Shown here: positions 9,254 to 17,954 of the stretch, one piece after another | Layout of the letters: each line of letters begins with the position of its first letter | Position numbering within the stretch: the stretch's first letter is position 1 | NCBI GenBank assembly: GCA_023423835.1 | Contig: JAFAEW010000126.1 | Location: 1-57,356 of the forward strand | Source: Bacteroidota bacterium | GTDB lineage: Bacteria; Bacteroidota; Bacteroidia; Chitinophagales; Chitinophagaceae | DNA length: 57,356 nt | Direction of reading: 5' to 3' | Translations under genes and position numbers: made by a program | The notes under the pieces: model-generated | The model's input: only the letters and a program-made list of their open reading frames with translations | What the model was told of the DNA's origin: nothing | Database searches by the model: none

Positions 9254-10090
9254 TCAGACCGATTGAGAATATTTATTGAGCTTTTCCTTTTCCTCTTTCG
9301 ACAGGCTTTTTATGCCTTTTTTGTGGATCTTTTCGAGAATCTCATCGATCTCCAATTCGCGTTGGTGGCGGCTTAGATTATATTTGTTTTCGCGATTGAG
9401 GAAGCTTTTCTTCCGGAAGCCCCGATCAGTAAGCAAAAATGCGGGATTTCTTATCATCACAATGAGAAAAATCGCGGCCGGAATCAGAATAACCAGTATT
9501 GGAACATAATTTACCAAAACGACCGAGGGATTGAAAATGAGCGTCAAAAGCAATCCGGCAACTGCTCCGGCAAAATGCGCGTCATATCCTACTCCTCTCC
9601 TGCCTTTCTTCATCGAATAAATCGTGAATAAAATAAATGCCAGTCCAAACAACCAGGAAGGAAATGAAATCGGCAAAAACAACAACCCGATCTTCATTCC
9701 CGGAAATAAAGCTATTGCCGAAAACATGATTCCAAACACGGCTCCTGATGCACCTACAGAAGTATAACCCGAGTCATAGCGGTGGACATATAGGGCAAAA
9801 AGATTTCCGCAAACGAGACTGGCGCAATAGATAAAGAGATAAAAGAATGATCCCGCCGCCGTAGTGAGGTTTCCACTAAAAAGATAAAGGGCGAGCATAT
9901 TGAATATCAGGTGGAGCCAGTTTACGTGCAAAAATCCGGACGTAAACAACCGGTAATATTGCTTGTACACACTTACTTTCTCAACCTGGAAATCATACTG
10001 CGACTGAAAATATTCATCTTTAAAACCACGGTACGACACCACAAGGTTAGCAATTATGATCAGGTAACAGATAAAACCGGGATTTGGCAT
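9254..10090 (-). CDS. rhomboid family intramembrane serine protease
   Basis: 278 residues with about six membrane helices and a charged cytosolic tail (about 220-278). Catalytic Ser115 lies in GASGAVFG and catalytic His172 in DAHFAGAVAG; the oxyanion residues His60 and Asn64 sit in HLIFNML. This complete dyad indicates an active protease that cleaves membrane-embedded substrates. The substrate is unknown. The tail has a basic stretch and the motif KSLSKEEKEKLNKY. A small palindrome (about 9249-9261, CGGTCT/AGACCG) overlaps the stop codon but has no T-run. Confidence 0.93.
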   Translation of the reverse strand: MPNPGFICYLIIIANLVVSYRGFKDEYFQSQYDFQVEKVSVYKQYYRLFTSGFLHVNWLHLIFNMLALYLFSGNLTTAAGSFFYLFIYCASLVCGNLFALYVHRYDSGYTSVGASGAVFGIMFSAIALFPGMKIGLLFLPISFPSWLFGLAFILFTIYSMKKGRRGVGYDAHFAGAVAGLLLTLIFNPSVVLVNYVPILVILIPAAIFLIVMIRNPAFLLTDRGFRKKSFLNRENKYNLSRHQRELEIDEILEKIHKKGIKSLSKEEKEKLNKYSQSV

Positions 10091-10219
10091 GGAAAAACTA
10101 CTTTTTAAGGTAATTCAAAAATAAAACAAGTTCAATTTTCATTCCGACTTCTCAGGAATGCGCTCCAATTTTTAACCAAAATTTTTTCTGCCGCATAGAA
10201 TTGATCTAACTTTAAAGCG

Positions 10220-11704
10220 ATGAAAGTTTTTTCCGCACAGCAGATCAGAGATTGGGATGCCTATACAATAAAAAATGAGCCGATCCGCTCAATTGACCTG
10301 ATAAACAGGGCGGCGGCAGCCTGCCGAAAGCACCTCGCGTCAATCATTCGAAACTATGATACGGTTCGAATATTTTGCGGAAAAGGAAATAACGGCGGCG
10401 ATGGAATTGCAATGGCTGTGGGCTGGAAACAGGAAGGAATACAGTCAAAAGTGTATATCGTTGGCGATGCATCCGGCGGATCGGAAGATTTTGAGCAACA
10501 GCTTCAAATAGCGAAAGCGCAACAGCTCGACCTTTATTATATTTTTTCGAATAATGATTTTCCTGAAATAGAAAAAACGGATCTGATCATCGAGGCGCTG
10601 TTCGGATCGGGCTTAAACCGGCCATTATCCGGCCTTTATGCAGAAACGGTAGAAATGCTGAATGCTTCCAATGCAACGATCATTGCGGTTGACCTTCCCG
10701 CAGGACTATTTTGCGATCGTTCCTCTAAAGGAAATCCGCGGATCAAAGCGGCGGAAACGATCAGCTTTCAGTCCCCAAAACTATGTTTCATGATGGCGGA
10801 AAATGGCCCTTTTTTTGGGAAAATCACTCTTGCAGATATCGGGTTGCTTCCGGAATTCTTACACCAGGTGGAAGCGCCGGTTTTCGTTGACGAAGAATAT
10901 GTGCGACCGCTTTATAAAAAACGATCCCCATTTTCGCACAAAGGAAACTTCGGCCATGCGCTGATCATCGCCGGTAACTATGGCAAAATGGGAGCAGCAT
11001 TAATGTGTTCGAAGGCCTGTTTGAAAACCGGAGCGGGATTGGTTACACTCGATACACCAAAAGCATTTTTGAATGCCGTTCATTCCTACTGCCCTGAACT
11101 GATGTGTAAAATACGCGAAGAATATCAAACTTATACTTCTTACAACACAATTGGCATTGGGCCGGGAATGGGAACGGAGTCAGCATCAAAGGAATTGCTG
11201 CTAAAGGTGTTGAAACAGTTTGATAAACCGGTTTTGATCGATGCGGATGCAATCACCATCTTATCCGGTGTTGAAAATCCGCTCGGCAATTTACCTGAAA
11301 ACAGTATTCTCACACCACATCCCAAAGAGTTTGACCGGCTATTTGGTCAATCAGAAAATGAGTTCGAAAGAATGGAGAAGGCGGTCCGGTTGTCAAAAGA
11401 GCATCCGCTTGTTTTGGTTTTGAAGGGACATCGGACATTGATTGCCTTTCGGGGAAAATGCTGGTTTAACAGTACCGGAAATGCCGGCCTTGCCAAAGGC
11501 GGCAGCGGAGACGTTTTATCGGGAATGATTACGGCTCTTTTGGCGCAATCCTATTCACCTTTACAGGCGGCAATCTTAGGCGTCTATCTGCATGGATCGG
11601 CCGCTGATTTCGCAGCAAAAAAGATCGCACCCGAATCGATGATGGCGACCGATGTGATTGATCATATATCCGATGCTTTTACAGCCATCGGTTCAAAAGA
11701 ATAA
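10220..11704 (+). CDS. nnr: bifunctional NAD(P)HX epimerase/dehydratase
   Basis: 494 residues, the full bifunctional form. The N-terminal YjeF domain (1-~210, with FCGKGNNGGDGIAMA at about 52-66) epimerises hydrated NAD(P)H. The C-terminal ribokinase-like domain (about 215-494, with GIGPGMGTES, ILTPHPKEFDRL and NAGLAKGGSGDVLSGM) dehydrates the S-form with ADP or ATP, returning NAD(P)H. A repair enzyme of the cytosol. The start ATG follows a 129-bp gap from the divergent rhomboid gene. Followed by a small membrane-protein gene on the same strand. Confidence 0.96.
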   Translation: MKVFSAQQIRDWDAYTIKNEPIRSIDLINRAAAACRKHLASIIRNYDTVRIFCGKGNNGGDGIAMAVGWKQEGIQSKVYIVGDASGGSEDFEQQLQIAKAQQLDLYYIFSNNDFPEIEKTDLIIEALFGSGLNRPLSGLYAETVEMLNASNATIIAVDLPAGLFCDRSSKGNPRIKAAETISFQSPKLCFMMAENGPFFGKITLADIGLLPEFLHQVEAPVFVDEEYVRPLYKKRSPFSHKGNFGHALIIAGNYGKMGAALMCSKACLKTGAGLVTLDTPKAFLNAVHSYCPELMCKIREEYQTYTSYNTIGIGPGMGTESASKELLLKVLKQFDKPVLIDADAITILSGVENPLGNLPENSILTPHPKEFDRLFGQSENEFERMEKAVRLSKEHPLVLVLKGHRTLIAFRGKCWFNSTGNAGLAKGGSGDVLSGMITALLAQSYSPLQAAILGVYLHGSAADFAAKKIAPESMMATDVIDHISDAFTAIGSKE

Positions 11705-11776
11705 TCGTTGATTCAACTTTGAAAAAACGGGAAAAATAACAAGGCACGTTCTTTGAATTCTACCATTTTAAAAGTG

Positions 11777-12205
11777 ATGCCGTCACCACCCGTTCTTTAT
11801 CATCAGGTGTTGTATTTATTCCTGCTGGCCTTGCCTGTCGCCTGCATTGCATGGACAGTTACCCACGAAGAAGTCTTCAGAGAACCGCGGGAATATTTTG
11901 TAGCAAGATCAAAAAAGGCAAGTTCACTTGTGGAAAGAAAATTCTTCTATCTTTTTACCTGCGAATATTGTTTTAGCCACTACGTGGTTTTATTCTTCCT
12001 CCTCATCACTAAATTTCATCTTTTATATGATGACTGGCGTGGTTATCTGATCGCATTTTTCTCTATCGTCTGGATCGCAAATATTTATATGAGCCTTTTT
12101 GGATTTGTGAGAATAGGCATGAAAAATGAACGGATGGAAGCGAAAATAAAAGAGGCCGAAGTAAATGAAACTGAAAAAGGCCAGAAAGATCGTGTTATAA
12201 CATAA
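11777..12205 (+). CDS. small membrane protein with CxxC, unknown function
   Basis: 142 residues from the ATG at 11777; a TTG at 11753 would add eight residues without adding a clear feature. Two or three hydrophobic helices (about 9-27, 63-80, 88-110) and a basic, Glu/Lys-rich cytosolic tail. Between the first helices is FTCEYCFSHYV, a CxxC motif next to a membrane segment. That arrangement recalls small DUF1360-like proteins (CPYCLGFW), but I cannot confirm the family. It is 72 bp after nnr and could be co-transcribed. The last 11 bases overlap the convergent GLPGLI gene. Confidence 0.7.
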   Translation: MPSPPVLYHQVLYLFLLALPVACIAWTVTHEEVFREPREYFVARSKKASSLVERKFFYLFTCEYCFSHYVVLFFLLITKFHLLYDDWRGYLIAFFSIVWIANIYMSLFGFVRIGMKNERMEAKIKEAEVNETEKGQKDRVIT

Positions 12206-12944
12206 TCCTCCAGATATTCCGGTCGCCCGAGTTTCCCCAATCTTTCATTGCGGTTTGCAGATCGGCCATCAATTCCTTTTTACTGATCTTTTTCCCTTTT
12301 GAAGGCGGAGTAAAGTCACCTGGACTAATGCCCGTAATCTGGATTTTTGTGGCAAACCACGTTGTATAAAGACGTGGAACCACCAGTCCCAAAATCATTC
12401 CCGGTAAACCGTTAAATGATTCAGGCCCGCTGCTTGAAATAATTCTGTCGGTATAAAAAGCGATCACATAGATCGAATCCATAATGATCGTTTCTGCTCG
12501 CCGGCATTCAAATCCGGCAATAGTTCGCGTTTCGTTTTTAATTTTCCAATCTATCTTTCTCAGGCTGTCCTGAATGAGATAACTGCTTTCGTAGACCGAT
12601 TTGAGACTAATGCTCTGGTCGGTGGCAAAATTTTTATAAACCACGTTTTTTGTTGCCGGCCCTTTAAGGTAATCCCAGCCTTTCAATTGATCAGGCGTTT
12701 CTTTTCCCGGTTTATACAAGGAAATTGTGCTATCGAAATAAAGATCAAAATAGGTGACATCGTGTACCGGCATTTTCTTTTTTACTTCTTCCCAAAAGGA
12801 ATTCCTTTCCGTAGACATCGCGTCCATATTCTTATGAACGTTGACTGTTTTTTCAAATTCAATTTTCCCTTTGGTTACAAAAAGATCCTGTGCAAATAGC
12901 CGGGTTTGACCGAGTAACAGCAGGATAAGCAAAATTTTTCTCAT
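12195..12944 (-). CDS. GLPGLI family exported protein
   Basis: 249 residues with a signal peptide (about 1-18, ending LFAQ). The family motif appears as SFNGLPGMILGL near residue 195, preceded by the usual AFYTDRI-type strand. GLPGLI proteins (TIGR01200) are Bacteroidota-specific and have no known activity; they are regularly encoded beside TonB-dependent or carboxypeptidase-regulatory receptors, as here. It is only 6 bp downstream of the large receptor gene on the same strand, so the two are surely one transcription unit. A porter-accessory or peptide-related role is speculative. Confidence 0.9.
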   Translation of the reverse strand: MRKILLILLLLGQTRLFAQDLFVTKGKIEFEKTVNVHKNMDAMSTERNSFWEEVKKKMPVHDVTYFDLYFDSTISLYKPGKETPDQLKGWDYLKGPATKNVVYKNFATDQSISLKSVYESSYLIQDSLRKIDWKIKNETRTIAGFECRRAETIIMDSIYVIAFYTDRIISSSGPESFNGLPGMILGLVVPRLYTTWFATKIQITGISPGDFTPPSKGKKISKKELMADLQTAMKDWGNSGDRNIWRIML

Positions 12945-12950
12945 TGGTTA

Positions 12951-15737
12951 TTATTGAGCGGATGAACTTTTTGAAGCCGGCGTTTTACTAAAATTCCATA
13001 CAAAATTCAGGAGAAAATAACGGCCGATCGTCTCATAATTTCTCTCCGTAATTCTGTTTGAGCTAACATCCCTTGAATATCCGATATTTTGATTGAGGAT
13101 ATCATGAGCGGTCAACTTAATGATGCCCTTATCGTCTTTAAACAGTTTTCGACCTATATATCCGTCCCAAACCACCATCCGGTTATTCTTAGTAAACAAG
13201 GGAGTTGTTTGTCTGAACGTTGCGTCAACCGAACTGTTTATTTCAAATTTTCCGGGCAGTTGCACGGTGAAATCCAGTTCAGGACTAAGCGTGTAATAGT
13301 TGTTGTGCACCTTCTGCAACTGCACGGTTGAAGTCGAGAAATTATAATCAAAGTTTGCCGATAAACTAAAGTTGTACTTCTTGTCTTTCTGCTTACTGAA
13401 CGACAATCTTGCTCCGGGACTAAGATTTTCAGTAAGCGACTTGTTGTTGTTGACCATGCTGTTGGAATGATAACCGCTGAAATTAAATCCGAAGTCGAGG
13501 TTGGCGTCGAGCTTTTTCAATTTCAACCAATATCCGCCGCCCGAATAGAAATTGTAGTTGCCATCCATATTGATATATTGGTAGACAGTCTTTCCGGAAG
13601 TATCATTGATGCTGCTGCTTGTTACAATATCATTCTGCGTAAATGAAAAACTTCCGTAGGTATAGAATCCTCTTTGCTTTAAAACCTTATAATTATTAAC
13701 ATTCAGGTTAAACCGGTGATTAAATTCCTGCTTCAGCAAAGGGTTTCCAATGGTAATACTCAGCGGATTACTGTTATCCTGCACCGGCTGTATCTGCTGT
13801 ATGGTTGGCTGTCTTGTACTTCCGTTGTAATCAAGAGAAACGCGACCGTTGCCGGAAATTTTATACATAAACCGCGCTTTAGGGAAGAAGTTCGTATAGT
13901 TTCTTTTCGTTACAATATTGGTAAACTCGTCGCTCTGGGTAAAATCAGTTTGAGAAATATCAGTTCCACCGCTCAGCGTAAGTTTTGTACCATTGTATTT
14001 TATACTTGTTCCACCGGTTTGTGAAAAGATATCGTACTTATATTTATTACTGAAGGTGTCGTTGAGGCTTTCATATTTTCCACCGCCGTCCTTGTTGTAG
14101 GTTAATCTTTCCGCATCACTTCTCGAACTTCCGATAGCATAATTCAATTCCAGAAAAAGCTTTTTTGCCAGCGGTTCTGTATACACAACTTTTGAATTAA
14201 GGGATAAATTAGCATTATCGTAGTTCATCATCTGATCGGTGATGTATTCGTTTAACTGACCGTCACCCGAAAGCGTATCGATCTTTGCCAACAGATATCC
14301 CGTAGAATTGGACGATGAATATTGTTGATTCAGATATAAGGAGATCGTGCGCCCCTCCTTTTTGAATTTTTTCTGAATGTTCAACGAGCTGTTCAGATTG
14401 TTTTGCTTTCCGTTTGATGAATTCGTGCGGTTTGAATTATTTGAAATTTGCTTCTGGTTATTCAAAGTTTCGGAAATCGTAGAGCTTCGGCTGAAGCTTT
14501 CTCCGGTATATCCGTTTGCCTTCAGTTTTATACTGGTGCTGCTGTCAATTTTCCATTCGTAAGTTCCATTCAGTGAATGCCTCGTCTTACTATTGAAGGA
14601 CGAGCTCGATTCATCGGTATAAAAGGTATTCTCCCCTGTGATCTGCTGCGCAACCGTATTTCCTCCGATTTCCGTGTTGAGTTTATTAAAACGGTAACTT
14701 CCATTTACACTTTGTTTGTCATCGTCAAACTTATTGGAATAGTTGGCGCCGCCTGACCAGCTTTTGGGCAAGCCTTCACCATAATAGCTCGGACCTCCGA
14801 ATTCGTCGCTCGAAAAAAACATAACTCCGCCTCCATCCATGACCTCCATATTCTCGTTGCTTCCGTATTGCATTCTGTCTTCCCAGCTTAAACCGGTTTT
14901 ACCGGTACTGCTCATGATGCCGTAAACGGAAAACTTTTTACTACCTCTAAAACGGTTAAACATAACGCTGTTTGCCCATTTGTCCTCTAATCCGGCTGCG
15001 AGATCGAGTTTTCCAAAATATCCCTTATTCCGGTCCGCTTTCATCTTCAGGTTGATCGTCTTCGTTTTCTCCCCATCATCAATTCCGGTAAATGTTGCCT
15101 GATCGCTTTTTTTATCAAATACCTGCACTTTATCGATGTCTTCTGCCTGCAAATTCTTCGTGGCCACGGTGGGGTCATCTCCAAAAAATTCGTCGCCATC
15201 TACCAATACTTTCTGAACGGTTTCGCCCATTGCCGTTATTTTCCCGTCCTTATCAACCTGAATTCCCGGAAGCTTTTTAAGCATTTCTTCCACATTTGCG
15301 CCGGCCCTCACTTTAAAGCTATCGGCGACAAATTCGGTGGTATCACCCTTTAGCCGCATGCCCGATATCTGTTGTCTTACAACTACTTCTTCGAGAAGGT
15401 TTGCGGTAAGTGTGAGCATGACTTTTCCAACATCAAGTTGTTGCCCGGGCACGAGATGAATATTGTCGGTATAATCGGCAAAGGCAGGATAGGTCACCAA
15501 CAAAAAATAGTTTCCTGAATCAACGTCTTTCAGTTCAAAAGTGCCGTCTGCATGGCTACGGGTAAATTTAAAAAGCATCGAATCACTTTGTCTTATAATC
15601 GATACGGACGCGTTTTTAAGATTCTCCCGGCTTACCGTATCGGTAACAATTCCTGATATGCTGCCGTTCTGAGAAAAGGAAAGTCCGGCCAAGAGGGTAA
15701 GAATGGCCGATAACAGCAGTTTTTTCTTATAAGTCAA
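12951..15737 (-). CDS. TonB-dependent-receptor-like outer-membrane protein with CarboxypepD_reg-like N-domain
   Basis: 928 residues. Signal peptide (1-22, ending SFS), then a carboxypeptidase regulatory-like beta-sandwich (about 24-110, starting GSISGIVTDTVSRENLKNA), a plug-like domain (about 115-230, with LLEEVVVRQQ, VEEMLKKLPGIQVDKDG and VLVDGDEFFGDD), and a long outer-membrane barrel rich in aromatic and Asn/Ser strands to the C-terminus. It belongs to the outer-membrane beta-barrel proteins grouped with TonB receptors. The ligand is unknown. Co-transcribed with the GLPGLI gene. A candidate -7 element lies 23 bp upstream of the ATG. Confidence 0.9.
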   Translation of the reverse strand: MTYKKKLLLSAILTLLAGLSFSQNGSISGIVTDTVSRENLKNASVSIIRQSDSMLFKFTRSHADGTFELKDVDSGNYFLLVTYPAFADYTDNIHLVPGQQLDVGKVMLTLTANLLEEVVVRQQISGMRLKGDTTEFVADSFKVRAGANVEEMLKKLPGIQVDKDGKITAMGETVQKVLVDGDEFFGDDPTVATKNLQAEDIDKVQVFDKKSDQATFTGIDDGEKTKTINLKMKADRNKGYFGKLDLAAGLEDKWANSVMFNRFRGSKKFSVYGIMSSTGKTGLSWEDRMQYGSNENMEVMDGGGVMFFSSDEFGGPSYYGEGLPKSWSGGANYSNKFDDDKQSVNGSYRFNKLNTEIGGNTVAQQITGENTFYTDESSSSFNSKTRHSLNGTYEWKIDSSTSIKLKANGYTGESFSRSSTISETLNNQKQISNNSNRTNSSNGKQNNLNSSLNIQKKFKKEGRTISLYLNQQYSSSNSTGYLLAKIDTLSGDGQLNEYITDQMMNYDNANLSLNSKVVYTEPLAKKLFLELNYAIGSSRSDAERLTYNKDGGGKYESLNDTFSNKYKYDIFSQTGGTSIKYNGTKLTLSGGTDISQTDFTQSDEFTNIVTKRNYTNFFPKARFMYKISGNGRVSLDYNGSTRQPTIQQIQPVQDNSNPLSITIGNPLLKQEFNHRFNLNVNNYKVLKQRGFYTYGSFSFTQNDIVTSSSINDTSGKTVYQYINMDGNYNFYSGGGYWLKLKKLDANLDFGFNFSGYHSNSMVNNNKSLTENLSPGARLSFSKQKDKKYNFSLSANFDYNFSTSTVQLQKVHNNYYTLSPELDFTVQLPGKFEINSSVDATFRQTTPLFTKNNRMVVWDGYIGRKLFKDDKGIIKLTAHDILNQNIGYSRDVSSNRITERNYETIGRYFLLNFVWNFSKTPASKSSSAQ

Positions 15738-15759
15738 ATTAGTAATTTTAATGCTAATT

Positions 15760-15767
15760 CAAATATA
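15760..15767 (-). promoter_or_regulatory. candidate -7 box for the receptor-GLPGLI operon
   Basis: Reads TATATTTG on the minus strand, an exact TAnnTTTG match 23 bp upstream of the receptor ATG. The nearest TTTG upstream sits at a spacing of 25, longer than the usual 19-21, so the -33 element is in doubt. Confidence 0.35.
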
Positions 15768-15831
15768 GTTACTTTAGGAAGCTGTTAACATCCAAAGGCC
15801 GAATTTCAAAAGATAAAAAATTGTAAAAATC

Positions 15832-17853
15832 TTGAATAACAAAAAAGATAAAAAGCCGGTAAAGCAGGCCAAAAAGGCAAAAGAAAAGAAAATGGTTATA
15901 GATAAAAAGACTTTGCCGAGATATGAAGACACCAACTTTGTTGAAACAAAACAGCCGGTCTGGAATTACTCATTATTCTCAGAAGAAGATATCCGAAACT
16001 TTCAAAACGGGACCCATTACCAGCTATACACTTTATTTGGAAATAAACAGATTCCGGTTCTTAATACTGAAGGAACTTATTTTGCTCTGTGGGCGCCAAA
16101 TGCAACGGCAGTAACGGTAATGGGCAATTTCAACAGCTGGGATAAAAGCGCTCATCCTTTATTTGTTCGCCTCGATAAATCAGGCATCTGGGAAGGGTTT
16201 ATTCCGGGATTAAAAGCGGGAGAAGTGTATAAATATCACATTGTTGGCGATAAAGGACTGATGATTGATAAAGCAGATCCGTTTGCACACTTTCAGGAAT
16301 TAAGACCACTCACTGCTTCCATTACCTGGGGAACTTTTTTTGAATGGTCGGATGCACAATGGATGAAAGACCGGAAAAAGGCAAATGCACTCAGCTCGCC
16401 CATCAGCGTTTATGAGTTGCATCCGGGAAGCTGGCGAAAACCGGTAAGAGAAGATGAAGATTCCTTTTTTAATTACCGCGAATTGGCAGACCTCTTGATT
16501 CCTTATATCCTGAAACTAAGGTTCACCCATGTTGAATTTATGCCGGTAAGCGAATTTCCGTTTGACGGAAGCTGGGGATACCAGGGAACAGGATACTTTG
16601 CGCCCACCTCAAGATTCGGCAGCCCTCAGGATTTTGCCTACCTGATCAATCGTTTTCATGAGGCAGGTATCGGCGTTTTAATCGACTGGGTTCCTTCGCA
16701 CTTTCCCTATGATGCTCATGGATTATTTCTGTTTGATGGGTCACACGTATATGAGTATGCCGACATGCGGAAGGGTTATCATCCCGACTGGAACAGCTAT
16801 ATTTTCAATTATAAAAGAGGGGAAGTAAAAAGCTTTCTGATCAGCAGTGCAAGATTTTGGTGCGACCGGTTTCATGTAGACGGATTACGGGTGGATGCCG
16901 TGAGTTCGATGCTGCGCCTCGATTACAGCCGAAAAGAAGGGCAATGGGAACCGAATGAGTATGGCGGCAACGGAAATCTTGAAGCCATTGCATTCATCAA
17001 AGACCTTAATGAAACGCTTTACCGCGATTTTCCCGATATACAAACGATCGCAGAAGAAGCAACCGACTGGCCGGGCATCAGCCGTCCCACCTTTCAGGGC
17101 GGACTGGGTTTTGGAATGAAATGGATGATGGGATGGATGCACGATACCATAGACTATTTCAGGATGGATCCTTTTTTCCGCAAGTTTCATCAGGATAAAC
17201 TCACCTTCAGCCTGATGTATTTTTATGATGAAAACTTCATGCTGCCGTTAAGTCATGATGAGGTAGTACACGGCAAAAGTCCGATGATCTATAAAATGCC
17301 CGGAGATGAATGGCAGAAATTTGCCAATCTGCGACTGCTTTATTCCTACATGTTTACACATCCCGGAACGAAATTACTCTTCATGGGAAATGAATTTGCC
17401 ATCACCGAAGAATGGAACTACAAGACCGAACTGCCGTGGCACTTGCTACAGTTTCCCTCCCACGAAGGCATGCAAAATTGCGTGGCTGCCTTAAACAAAT
17501 TGTATTCGGAAGAACCCGCTTTGTTTCAGCTTCAGTTTTCGCCTCAGGGATTTGAATGGATCGATCTGTCGCACCGCGAAGAAGCCGTAATTACCTTCAG
17601 ACGAAGGGGAAAAAAGATCAAGGATGATCTCCTCATTATTTTGAATATGACTTCCGTTGTCCGCCGCGATTGGAAAGTATTGATCGACGGAAAAAGTAAA
17701 TGGAAAGAAATTTTCAACAGCGATGCAAAAGAGTTTTGGGGAACGGGGGAAACCTACAATCCTGATATTACCTCAAAATTAGTCGGAAAGGATCCGAAAA
17801 TGTATCAGCTTAACCTGCATTTGCCGCCTCTCGGAGCCATTGTATTAAAATAA
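15832..17853 (+). CDS. glgB: 1,4-alpha-glucan branching enzyme
   Basis: 673 residues from a TTG start. Makes alpha-1,6 branches in glycogen by cutting and transferring alpha-1,4 chains, cytosolic. CBM48 domain at about 75-165 (FALWAPNATAVTVMGNFNSWD), then the GH13 catalytic barrel. Catalytic residues: nucleophile Asp355 (GLRVDAVSS), acid/base Glu408 (TIAEEAT) and the transition-state pair His475-Asp476 (LSHDEVVHGK). A C-terminal beta domain ends about 673. The first 20 residues are a Lys-rich tail; an ATG at 15892 (MVIDKKTL) is an equally credible start and would give 653 residues. No other glycogen genes are in the window. Confidence 0.95.
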   Translation: MNNKKDKKPVKQAKKAKEKKMVIDKKTLPRYEDTNFVETKQPVWNYSLFSEEDIRNFQNGTHYQLYTLFGNKQIPVLNTEGTYFALWAPNATAVTVMGNFNSWDKSAHPLFVRLDKSGIWEGFIPGLKAGEVYKYHIVGDKGLMIDKADPFAHFQELRPLTASITWGTFFEWSDAQWMKDRKKANALSSPISVYELHPGSWRKPVREDEDSFFNYRELADLLIPYILKLRFTHVEFMPVSEFPFDGSWGYQGTGYFAPTSRFGSPQDFAYLINRFHEAGIGVLIDWVPSHFPYDAHGLFLFDGSHVYEYADMRKGYHPDWNSYIFNYKRGEVKSFLISSARFWCDRFHVDGLRVDAVSSMLRLDYSRKEGQWEPNEYGGNGNLEAIAFIKDLNETLYRDFPDIQTIAEEATDWPGISRPTFQGGLGFGMKWMMGWMHDTIDYFRMDPFFRKFHQDKLTFSLMYFYDENFMLPLSHDEVVHGKSPMIYKMPGDEWQKFANLRLLYSYMFTHPGTKLLFMGNEFAITEEWNYKTELPWHLLQFPSHEGMQNCVAALNKLYSEEPALFQLQFSPQGFEWIDLSHREEAVITFRRRGKKIKDDLLIILNMTSVVRRDWKVLIDGKSKWKEIFNSDAKEFWGTGETYNPDITSKLVGKDPKMYQLNLHLPPLGAIVLK

Positions 17854-17954
17854 AAAATATTTCCTTTTTTTCACCTGATCAGCTAAAATAATGCTAAAAT
17901 CTTCATGTAATTAGTATAATATTGCCCAACAATTTAAATTTTTAAAAGCTGTTT

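Noticed and set aside
9249..9261. Small palindrome at the rhomboid stop codon as a terminator
   Set aside because: Arms of 6 bp with a one-base loop cannot fold properly and there is no T-run.
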